This document shows positions 1 through 5,140 of a stretch of DNA of 5,140 nucleotides, in pieces. The notes below the pieces were generated by a model, which did not search any database, was not told the origin of the DNA, and worked only from the letters and a program-made list of their open reading frames with translations. This DNA comes from Novosphingobium sp. (lineage in GTDB: Bacteria > Pseudomonadota > Alphaproteobacteria > Sphingomonadales > Sphingomonadaceae), in contig VFKS01000082.1 of assembly GCA_009885425.1 (NCBI GenBank), positions 1 through 5,140 on the forward strand. Direction: 5' to 3'. Position 1 is the stretch's first letter. Each line of letters starts with the position of its first letter. The position numbers and the translations under genes were made by a program.

Positions 1-760
1 GCGCGCCGGGTTCGGTCAGGTGCTGGTTCAGGGTGATCAAGTTATCATCCCAATAACCCGCTGCCGTGGTCCGCAGCAGGATCCGCCCGCCAAGCGCAGC
101 GATCCGTGCCGCCGTGGCCTCAGCCCAGGCCGGATCGAGCTCTTGTGGATCGCGAACCAGCGATGGTGCCAGGATCCTGTCCTGCTCGACCAGCATGACC
201 CGTTCACCGACTTCGGCCGCTGCCAGTGCCGCAGCCAGGCCGGCAGGCCCGGCTCCGACCACCAGCACATCGCAAAAGGCGGCCCGCTGGGTAAAGCGAT
301 CAGGGTCTGCTGCGGTCGGGGCATCGCCCAGCCCGGCCGCGCGGCGGATGAACCATTCGTAGAACATCCAGCGCTTGGCCGAACCGAAAAAGGTCTTGTA
401 ATAGAATCCGGCAGGCAGCGCCTTGGCGGCGAGACCGAGCACCGATCCGACATCGAAGGACAGATTGGGCCAACGGTTCTGGCTGCGCGCGACCATCCCG
501 TCATAGACAAACAGGTCGGTCGCGCGGGTGTTGGGTTCGCTGCGCCCTCCGCCTCCCACAGTCACCAGCGCGTTGGGCTCTTCAACCCCGGCGGCCATGA
601 TGCCGCGCGGGCGGTGGTACTTGAAACTGCGGGCCACCAGTCCGATGCCGTTGGCCAGCAAGGCCGCGGCCAAGGTATCGCCGGGACGCGCGAGCAGCCT
701 CTTGCCATCGAACGTAAAGCGGATCGTGCCGCTCTCACCATTACGGCTGGGGCCGCTCAT
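1..760 (-). CDS. soxA: Sarcosine oxidase alpha subunit, N-terminal part (runs off left edge)
   Basis: The reading frame opens with ATG at 758-760 and stays open to base 1, giving 253 residues of a protein that is usually about 950-1000 long. This is the alpha subunit of heterotetrameric sarcosine oxidase, a cytoplasmic enzyme that oxidatively demethylates sarcosine and passes the one-carbon unit to tetrahydrofolate. Residues about 13-90 form the ferredoxin-fold (Fer2_4-like) N-terminal domain, with the family hallmarks RPGDTLAAALLANG (25-38), RSFKYHRPRGIMAAG (44-58) and EEPNAL (60-65). It has no cysteines there, so no iron-sulfur cluster is expected, as is normal for SoxA. FYYKTF (119-124) and IRRAAGLG (138-145) follow. 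A Rossmann dinucleotide motif begins at VVGAGPAG (G169, G171, G174), with E192 at the end of the second strand; in the family this region binds NAD+. The C-terminal folate-binding GcvT-like half lies outside the window. The start overlaps the soxD stop (ATGA), and a GAGG at 768-771 sits 7 bases upstream. Identification is very secure; only the missing part is unknown. Confidence 0.96.
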   Translation of the reverse strand, partial: MSGPSRNGESGTIRFTFDGKRLLARPGDTLAAALLANGIGLVARSFKYHRPRGIMAAGVEEPNALVTVGGGGRSEPNTRATDLFVYDGMVARSQNRWPNLSFDVGSVLGLAAKALPAGFYYKTFFGSAKRWMFYEWFIRRAAGLGDAPTAADPDRFTQRAAFCDVLVVGAGPAGLAAALAAAEVGERVMLVEQDRILAPSLVRDPQELDPAWAEATAARIAALGGRILLRTTAAGYWDDNLITLNQHLTEPGA

Positions 761-1020
761 GGCAGGGCCTCGGGACCAACCGCACGCATGGCTTCAATCG
801 CATGGGTTGCGCGATGGCGGGTCATGATCAGCCAGGCCCGGCAGCCATAGGTGTGCCGCCAGATCTCTTCATCGGGCCCGCGCGGATTGGCGCGGGTAAA
901 CAGGTGCTCCATCGCTTCGGTCGGATCGCCTCCGGGCTGGACGACTGAATCGACCGTGCGTTCATAGCTGAACTCGGTCTGGGCACGCGGACCGCAGTGC
1001 GGGCAAGGGATCAATAGCAC
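757..1020 (-). CDS. soxD: Sarcosine oxidase delta subunit (zinc-binding)
   Basis: This small protein of 87 residues is the delta subunit of heterotetrameric sarcosine oxidase, which has a structural zinc site and no flavin. The family zinc ligands are all visible: C6 and C9 in IPCPHCGPR (4-12), and H56 and C60 in WRHTYGC (54-60). The signature FTRANPRG (41-48) is also typical. I place the start at GTG 1018-1020, because this gives the family's usual N-terminus (M-L-L-I-P-C-P) and has an AAAGGGA ribosome binding site 7 bases upstream. A longer in-frame ATG at 1083 would add 21 residues that overlap soxB and precede the conserved start. The gene follows soxB after 13 bases and ends in a 4-base ATGA overlap with soxA. 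That couples its translation to soxA and fits a fixed subunit ratio. A length of 87 is normal to slightly short for the family. Nothing essential is missing. Confidence 0.96.
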   Translation of the reverse strand: MLLIPCPHCGPRAQTEFSYERTVDSVVQPGGDPTEAMEHLFTRANPRGPDEEIWRHTYGCRAWLIMTRHRATHAIEAMRAVGPEALP

Positions 1021-1027
1021 GACAACG

Positions 1028-1034
1028 TCCCTTT
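1028..1034 (-). promoter_or_regulatory. Shine-Dalgarno site of soxD overlapping the soxB stop
   Basis: On the minus strand the sequence reads TGAAAGGGACGTTGTCGTG. The AAAGGGA lies 7 bases before the GTG start of soxD, and its first A is the last base of the soxB stop codon TGA (1034-1036). It supports the GTG start over the longer ATG at 1083. A ribosome terminating on soxB would therefore sit directly on this site. Confidence 0.75.
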
Positions 1035-2290
1035 CAGCGGTGGTTCGGCATTGGGCCGACCCCGTTTTCGTCAATCGTGTCACCGCGCCGGAAGCGGTCG
1101 AGATCGAATGGCGCGTTCAGTTCGTGCGGCGTGCCAGTGGCCAGTGTGTGCGCATAGGTCCAGCCTGACGCCGGAGTTGCCTTGAACCCACCATAACACC
1201 ACCCACCGTTCAGGAAGAGGTTCGGCACCGGGGTCGTGCCGATGATCGGCGAACCGTCAAAGCTCATATCGGTGACCCCAGCCCAGGTTCGCAGCATCCG
1301 CAGCCGTGAGAGTGCCGGAACCAGCGCAATCGCCTGTGCAATCGCTCCTTCGGTGACCATCGGCTGACCGCGCTGGGCATAGCTTGGCCAGTTGTCCGGA
1401 TCGCCGCCCATCACGATCCCGCCCTTGTCCGACTGACTGATGTAACAATGCAGCGACTGCGACATGATCACCCCGTTGATCATCGGCTTGACGCCCTCGG
1501 TGACCAGCGCCTGCAGGGTCTGGCTTTCCACTGGCAGCTTCAGGCCTGCCATGGCAGCGACGTGGCCGCTGTGGCCCGCGACGCAGATTCCCACCCGGCC
1601 CGCGCCGATTGCTCCGCGGGTAGTCTCCACGCCGACGACAGCATCGCCCTGCCGGAGGAAGCCGGTGACTTCACATTTCTGGATGATATCGACGCCCAGC
1701 TGGTCGGCGGCGCGGGCATAGCCCCAGGCCACGGCATCGTGCCGCGCGGTGCCACCGCGCCGCTGGATCAGCCCGCCTTCAATCGGGAAGCGCGCCTCGC
1801 GCGACATATCGAGCAGTGGCTCCAGCTTTGCCACCTGATCCCGGCTCAGCAACTCGGCATCGATATCATTGACCCGCATCGCATCGCCGCGCTCGGCCAG
1901 CCGAACCATGTCACTGTCGCTATGCCCCAGCATCAAGGCTCCGCGCGGAGAGAACATGATGTTGTAGTTGAGCTCGTCGCTGAGCCGTTCCCACATCTTG
2001 AGGCCGAATTCGAAGAAGTTGTGCAACTGCGGCAAGCGATAGTTGGACCGCACCAAGGTGGTGTTGCGGCCAGTATTACCGCCACCGATCCAGCCCTTTT
2101 CGAGCACCGCTACGTTGCGGATTCCGTGGACGCTGGCGAGGTAATAGGCGGTGGCCAAGCCATGGCCGCCACCGCCAATGATGATAACGTCGTAATTGGG
2201 CTTGGGTTCGGGATCGCGCCAGGCCGGCTGCCAATGGCTTTGTCCGTTAAAAACGCCCCGCAGCAATCCAAGCGCTGAATATCTGCTCAT
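1034..2290 (-). CDS. soxB: Sarcosine oxidase beta subunit (catalytic flavoprotein)
   Basis: This 418-residue protein is the catalytic beta subunit of heterotetrameric sarcosine oxidase, which dehydrogenates the N-methyl group of sarcosine and reduces O2. The length is normal for the family (about 400-420). The N-terminus RYSALGLLRG (3-12) and WRDPEPKPNYDV lead into the FAD-binding Rossmann motif IIGGGGHGLATAYYLA (G39-G42, G44), with E64 in VLEKGW. GGGNTGRNTT (69-78) and VRSNY (80-84) are SoxB hallmarks. The segment GGTARHDAVAWGYAR (179-193) holds H184, which matches the histidine that carries the covalent 8-alpha-linked FMN in characterised enzymes. The C-terminal GGWCYGGFKATPASG (362-376) contains K370, part of the conserved substrate/flavin region. 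I chose ATG 2288-2290 because it gives the standard N-terminus and forms an ATGA overlap with the preceding gene; GGTGGA at 2301-2306 is a plausible ribosome site. An in-frame start at 2383 would add 31 unrelated residues. The native substrate could be another N-methyl amino acid, but the family assignment is firm. Confidence 0.97.
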   Translation of the reverse strand: MSRYSALGLLRGVFNGQSHWQPAWRDPEPKPNYDVIIIGGGGHGLATAYYLASVHGIRNVAVLEKGWIGGGNTGRNTTLVRSNYRLPQLHNFFEFGLKMWERLSDELNYNIMFSPRGALMLGHSDSDMVRLAERGDAMRVNDIDAELLSRDQVAKLEPLLDMSREARFPIEGGLIQRRGGTARHDAVAWGYARAADQLGVDIIQKCEVTGFLRQGDAVVGVETTRGAIGAGRVGICVAGHSGHVAAMAGLKLPVESQTLQALVTEGVKPMINGVIMSQSLHCYISQSDKGGIVMGGDPDNWPSYAQRGQPMVTEGAIAQAIALVPALSRLRMLRTWAGVTDMSFDGSPIIGTTPVPNLFLNGGWCYGGFKATPASGWTYAHTLATGTPHELNAPFDLDRFRRGDTIDENGVGPMPNHR

Positions 2291-3423
2291 GCAATCGGCA
2301 TCCACCCGCGCTGCTCGCGCCAGTCGTCCGCCAAACCGGCAAATCGCGAAAGTTTGAGAATGTCGATATCGGCAAACGAACATTTGCCGTCCATGACCAG
2401 ATCGCGGATCGCGTGACCTGATGCTGGCGACAGGCCAAACCCGACGCTCGACATCGATGCCACCACAACATTGTCAGGGCTGGTCAACCGATCGATGATC
2501 GGGCGGCCATCTGGCGAATTTTCGATCACGCCAGCCCAGCTACGGATCACATTAAGGTGCGCCGCCTTGGGCAACAGTTCGGCCAGCCGCCGCGCGAGGT
2601 TGCGGGCGAGTGGGGTTGACGGGCGTGCAGCGGGCCCGGCCTCATCCACGTCGATCCATTCGTGCGGCCCACCACCATAGGCAAGGTTCCCGCGCATGGT
2701 CTGGCGCCCGTAAAGCTTGTGACCATCGACACCGCCCAGCGGCATCATCGGTGCAGGTTCGGTGATGATCATTTCCGCGCGTGCTGCGGCCAGGGGGATT
2801 GTCACGCCGAGCTGCTTCATCAGCTGCGGGATTTGTGGTCCAGCTGCTACCACCACTGCATCGCAGCCATAGGTCGCGCTGGCGGTCTTGACCGCAGTCA
2901 CCTTGCCGCCGGCCGTTTCAAAGCCGGTCACCGGGCTATGCTGAACGATCCTGCCGCCCAGATCCTGCAAGGCCCAGGCATAGGCCTGGACGCTGCGCTG
3001 CGGGTTGGCGTGGCCACCGAACTTGTAATGCACCCCGCCCAGACAATTGTCGCCCGCCAGCGGTACGGCTTCTTGCACCTGCTTGACGTCGAGCACCTCA
3101 ACCGGATGGCCAAGTCGCTGATGGCGCGCAGCAACGAAGCGGTATTGCTCCCATTGCCGCTCGGTCATCGCAATCAGGATGCGTCCCTTCTGGTGCTCGG
3201 TCGGATAGCCCAGCAGCTCGTCCATCTGCGGCCACAGACGCTGTTCCTCATCGAACAAGGGGCTGGAATAATGCGACGCACCGCCGCCATTGCGGCCCGA
3301 TGCTTCCCAGCCGACGATAAACTTGTCGAGCACCGTCACCTTGACGCCCGAGCGCGCGAGCCACCACCCGGCGCTGAGGCCTGTGACGCCGCCGCCGACG
3401 ATGACAACCTCCGACCCGCTCAT
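2287..3423 (-). CDS. DAO-family FAD-dependent amine oxidase (HcnC / opine oxidase B-like)
   Basis: This 378-residue flavoprotein belongs to the D-amino acid oxidase (DAO) fold family, which also includes glycine oxidase, HcnC of hydrogen cyanide synthase and opine oxidase subunit B. It probably oxidises the C-N bond of an amino acid or secondary amine; the substrate is unknown. The FAD motif VIVGGGVTG (G10-G12, G15) is followed by D33, the ribose-binding acidic residue, and by ASGRNGGGAS (41-50), the typical flavin loop. SWAGVIENSPDGRPII (295-310) and MSSVGFGLSPASG (324-336) are the conserved C-terminal flavin and substrate segments. It is a distant paralogue of soxB next door, but the position of SoxB's covalent-FMN histidine is P141 here (FGGHANPQR, 135-143), so the flavin should be non-covalent. 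No signal peptide or membrane segment is seen, so it is likely cytoplasmic. It overlaps both neighbours by 4 bases (ATGA), with GGAA at 3431-3434 seven bases before its start. By analogy with HcnBC and OoxAB it should form a complex with the gene just upstream. Confidence 0.85.
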   Translation of the reverse strand: MSGSEVVIVGGGVTGLSAGWWLARSGVKVTVLDKFIVGWEASGRNGGGASHYSSPLFDEEQRLWPQMDELLGYPTEHQKGRILIAMTERQWEQYRFVAARHQRLGHPVEVLDVKQVQEAVPLAGDNCLGGVHYKFGGHANPQRSVQAYAWALQDLGGRIVQHSPVTGFETAGGKVTAVKTASATYGCDAVVVAAGPQIPQLMKQLGVTIPLAAARAEMIITEPAPMMPLGGVDGHKLYGRQTMRGNLAYGGGPHEWIDVDEAGPAARPSTPLARNLARRLAELLPKAAHLNVIRSWAGVIENSPDGRPIIDRLTSPDNVVVASMSSVGFGLSPASGHAIRDLVMDGKCSFADIDILKLSRFAGLADDWREQRGWMPIA

Positions 3424-4886
3424 TCGTACATTCCGGTATACAACATGGCGCGGTGCTCATCCTCATGGGGAGTGCCGATATCCTCGACCGGGACCCATTG
3501 GGTCGGAATGCCGAACCAGACATCCCATGCGGCTTCCATTTCCGCCGGTTCTTGCCAATCGGCCAGGATCTTCATCGGCAGGGGGCGGACCGGCGCGCGG
3601 TGGCTGGCCAGCGGAATTGTGCCGAACGGCTGGCCCGATTCGATCGCCAACAACATCGCGACCTGATCACGGCACCGGCGTCCCTGGCAAACCCCCATCC
3701 CGGCGCGGGTCAGGCGCTTGATCTGATCGGGATTGGCCGGACCGTCATCCAATAGAGTTTCGAGCGACCGGGCACACATCGCGGGCGGGCGGGTGAGGTA
3801 ATTGGGCGGCTGGACCCCGATCAGATCGGCGCGGGTCACGTCCTCGCACTGGCAAATGATCGTGTCCGGCGCGCTGACCTCGGCCAGCGCGCGGACCCAG
3901 TCCATGCGGTATGCGATGTGATCGAAACCGCTGTCAGCCAGACCAGCACAGAGGCCGACGGCAGAAACAAGCTCTTCGCCGCGCGGCACATAACCGCCGC
4001 GGTTCCCATCGAGTTCGCGCGGGCCGTGCATGGCATCGACCAGCTCGATCGACGGGATCAGTCCCACCGCTACGCAGATGGTGTCGCAAGCGATGGTTTC
4101 GCCGGTGGTCAGCACCGCTGCTTCAATCCCGTCGATCCCGCCCGACGCAGAGCTGATGGCGGCGCCGCAGTGAATGGCGATCCCGGCTGCGGCCAGCTTT
4201 GCAACAAGGTCAGCGGAACCTTGTGGTGCGGCGCGAACTTCCACCAAGCCCGCCACTTGCAGCCCGTTCCCGATCGCAATCAGTGCCGTTTCCAGCGCCA
4301 GGTCATGTGAACCCAGGATCAGCACGCGGTGGCCGGCAAAGGCGTCATAGCGGGTCAGCAGCATCTGCAACGCGCCTGCGCCCATCACGCCGGGCTGGTT
4401 CCAGCCGGGGAAAGCCAGCGCCAGATCGCGGGCTCCGGTGGCGAGTACGATCCGGCCGAACCCGACCAGCCATGATCGTTCCGCGTCAGCCAGGCCCACT
4501 ACCTGTTCGGGCAGGCTCTGCATGCCGGGTCCGTTGCGGTAAACGCCCCATGCTGTCGTCCCGAGCAGCAGTTCGACCCCGGCTTCGAGCGCTTCCTCAA
4601 GCGCCGGCATCGACATGAATACGGTTTCGAGCATCCGCTCGCTGTGCTGGGTCGCGGCGGTCATCCGGCCACCGAAATAGAGCGGCACATCATTGCCCAT
4701 CAGCGCGCCGGAAACCGGGTTCTCGTCAATCAGCAGCACCGACGCACCTGCGCCTTTTGCTTCGATAGCCGCCGCGACCCCGCTCGGCCCAGCGCCGACC
4801 ACGACCACATCATACCGCGCTTCAACCGCGCTGCGGGTGTCAGTGCTGACGGCGCAAACGTCGGTTCCGGTGAAGTTGAGTTCCAT
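3420..4886 (-). CDS. FAD/NAD(P)-binding oxidoreductase with BFD-like [2Fe-2S] domain (HcnB / opine oxidase A-like)
   Basis: This 488-residue protein is a pyridine-nucleotide-disulfide-oxidoreductase-like flavoprotein of the HcnB / opine oxidase A type. It is likely the electron-transfer partner of the DAO protein encoded next. Residues 25-55 form the first Rossmann unit, DVVVVGAGPSG (26-36), with D54 in LLIDENPVSG. RIVLATGARD (145-154) is the usual second flavin segment. The second dinucleotide unit VLILGSHDLALETA (188-201) has H194 where a classical GxGxxG/A motif has glycine, so NAD(P)H binding there is doubtful. Residues about 342-410 are a BFD-like ferredoxin domain with four cluster cysteines: C345 and C347 (CQC), and C400 and C405 (GMGVCQGRRC). 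After it comes a roughly 80-residue tail rich in tryptophan (W444, W454, W457, W464), longer than the short tail I expect of HcnB. I prefer ATG 4884-4886 because GGAAG lies 7 bases upstream; a TTG at 4889 would add one residue. It overlaps the gamma-lyase by one base (TGATG) and the DAO gene by four. No HcnA-type small ferredoxin adjoins it. Confidence 0.87.
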   Translation of the reverse strand: MELNFTGTDVCAVSTDTRSAVEARYDVVVVGAGPSGVAAAIEAKGAGASVLLIDENPVSGALMGNDVPLYFGGRMTAATQHSERMLETVFMSMPALEEALEAGVELLLGTTAWGVYRNGPGMQSLPEQVVGLADAERSWLVGFGRIVLATGARDLALAFPGWNQPGVMGAGALQMLLTRYDAFAGHRVLILGSHDLALETALIAIGNGLQVAGLVEVRAAPQGSADLVAKLAAAGIAIHCGAAISSASGGIDGIEAAVLTTGETIACDTICVAVGLIPSIELVDAMHGPRELDGNRGGYVPRGEELVSAVGLCAGLADSGFDHIAYRMDWVRALAEVSAPDTIICQCEDVTRADLIGVQPPNYLTRPPAMCARSLETLLDDGPANPDQIKRLTRAGMGVCQGRRCRDQVAMLLAIESGQPFGTIPLASHRAPVRPLPMKILADWQEPAEMEAAWDVWFGIPTQWVPVEDIGTPHEDEHRAMLYTGMYE

Positions 4887-5140
4887 CAAACTGCTTCCAA
4901 TGCCTGGGCGAGATCCGCAATCAGATCATCGACATGTTCAAGTCCGACTGACAGCCGCATCGTGCCTTCGGTAATCCCGCCGTCAAGCCGCTGCTCGGGT
5001 GTGAGGGCATAGTGCGTGGTGCTGGCTGAATGACAGATCAGCGTCTCCGATCCACCCAGGCTGACCGCCAGCTTGAGCAGGCGCAGCCGGTCGAGCAGGC
5101 GGAAAGCCTCTGCCTCGCCGCCGTGAAGGTGGAACGAGAA
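4886..5140 (-). CDS. PLP-dependent gamma-lyase (Cys/Met metabolism family), C-terminal part
   Basis: Only the last 84 codons and the TGA stop (4886-4888) are in the window; the full protein would be about 390-430 residues. The segment carries the C-terminal signature of the trans-sulfuration family (methionine gamma-lyase, cystathionine gamma-lyase, cystathionine gamma-synthase). The visible blocks are LAVSLGGSETLICHSASTTH (residues 24-43 of the visible part), LTPEQR (46-51) and GITEGTMRLSVGLEHVDDLI (55-74). In known members the serine after the first AVSLG block and the arginine of RLSVG bind the substrate carboxylate. The catalytic PLP lysine and the N-terminal substrate-specificity residues lie outside the window, so the reaction cannot be settled; methionine gamma-lyase or a related C-S lyase fits best. 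The stop overlaps the next start by one base (TGATG), so this gene belongs to the same operon as the flavoproteins. That suggests a role in the same catabolic route rather than housekeeping cysteine or methionine synthesis. Confidence 0.88.
   Translation of the reverse strand, partial: FSFHLHGGEAEAFRLLDRLRLLKLAVSLGGSETLICHSASTTHYALTPEQRLDGGITEGTMRLSVGLEHVDDLIADLAQALEAV
4894..4898 (-). promoter_or_regulatory. Shine-Dalgarno site (GGAAG) choosing the ATG start at 4886
   Basis: The minus strand reads TTGGAAGCAGTTTGATGG here. GGAAG is 7 bases from the ATG at 4884-4886 but only 4 from the alternative TTG at 4887-4889. That spacing favours ATG. The site lies inside the last codons of the gamma-lyase gene, consistent with coupled translation. 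Confidence 0.6.

Larger units (their letters stand above)
1..5140 (-). other. Part of one polycistronic catabolic operon
   Basis: Six same-strand genes are joined by overlaps of 1 base (at 4886) and 4 bases (at 3420-3423, 2287-2290 and 757-760), plus one 13-base gap (1021-1033). No room is left for an internal promoter or terminator outside coding sequence, so co-transcription is very likely. The promoter must lie beyond base 5140 and the terminator beyond base 1. Confidence 0.85.

Noticed and set aside
20..850. Plus-strand ORF of 276 codons, and a minus-strand ORF at 37-510
   Set aside because: Both are out-of-frame shadows of soxA and soxD. The true soxA frame gives a clear family match over the whole region.
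757..1083. Longer soxD from ATG at 1083 (108 residues)
   Set aside because: The extra residues precede the conserved N-terminus and overlap the soxB coding end, while the GTG at 1020 has a good ribosome binding site.
1448..2278. Plus-strand ORF of 276 codons opposite soxB
   Set aside because: It is antisense to a well-conserved gene and its translation is low in motif content.
1034..2383. Longer soxB from a start at 2383 (449 residues)
   Set aside because: The added 31 residues do not resemble the family, and the ATG at 2290 forms the ATGA junction seen elsewhere in the operon.
2662..3666. Long plus-strand ORF of 334 codons
   Set aside because: It lies antisense to the DAO and BFD flavoprotein genes, its translation shows no recognisable motif, and it reflects the scarcity of stop codons in GC-rich sequence.
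2287..4886. Hydrogen cyanide synthase (hcnBC)
   Set aside because: The architecture is similar, but there is no adjacent hcnA, and the sox and gamma-lyase neighbours fit amino-acid catabolism better. Homology alone cannot distinguish it from opine oxidase-like enzymes.
1..5140. Mobile elements, CRISPR, RNA genes, riboswitches or terminators
   Set aside because: The window is almost entirely coding with at most 13 bases between genes, and I found no repeats, hairpin-plus-T-run or RNA signatures by reading.

Overview
All six genes in this window lie on the minus strand, so transcription runs from right to left. They are packed end to end. Four junctions overlap by 1 to 4 bases (TGATG or ATGA type), and the fifth has a 13-base gap. 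This is the layout of one polycistronic, translationally coupled operon. Both ends are open: the first gene enters from beyond base 5140, and the last runs off past base 1. I see no promoter, terminator, RNA gene, repeat, CRISPR array or mobile element.

In transcription order the genes are: (1) the last 84 codons of a PLP-dependent gamma-lyase of the Cys/Met metabolism (trans-sulfuration) family, 4886-5140; (2) an FAD/NAD(P)-dependent oxidoreductase with a C-terminal BFD-like [2Fe-2S] domain, 3420-4886, related to HcnB and opine oxidase subunit A; (3) a DAO-family flavoprotein, 2287-3423, related to HcnC and opine oxidase subunit B; (4) soxB, 1034-2290; (5) soxD, 757-1020; (6) the first 253 codons of soxA, 1-760. 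Genes 4 to 6 are the beta, delta and start of the alpha subunits of heterotetrameric sarcosine oxidase, in the usual soxB-soxD-soxA order. A soxG gene (gamma subunit) would be expected past base 1.

Heterotetrameric sarcosine oxidase removes the N-methyl group of sarcosine. It yields glycine and H2O2, and with tetrahydrofolate it yields 5,10-methylene-THF. Genes 2 and 3 look like a second amine or imine oxidising flavoenzyme complex placed just ahead of it. A reasonable inference is a catabolic route for an N-substituted amino acid: the HcnBC/opine-oxidase-like pair and the sarcosine oxidase act on successive or related secondary amines, and the gamma-lyase handles a product or side chain, possibly sulfur-containing. 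The actual substrate cannot be read from this sequence.

The high G+C content, GC-rich third codon positions and this style of sox operon suggest a proteobacterium, most likely an alphaproteobacterium. Assignment to the sphingomonads or any other order would be a guess. The individual families are all known. What deserves a second look is their combination: two flavin amine-oxidase systems of different architecture behind a gamma-lyase in one operon, with no HcnA-type ferredoxin gene in the window.
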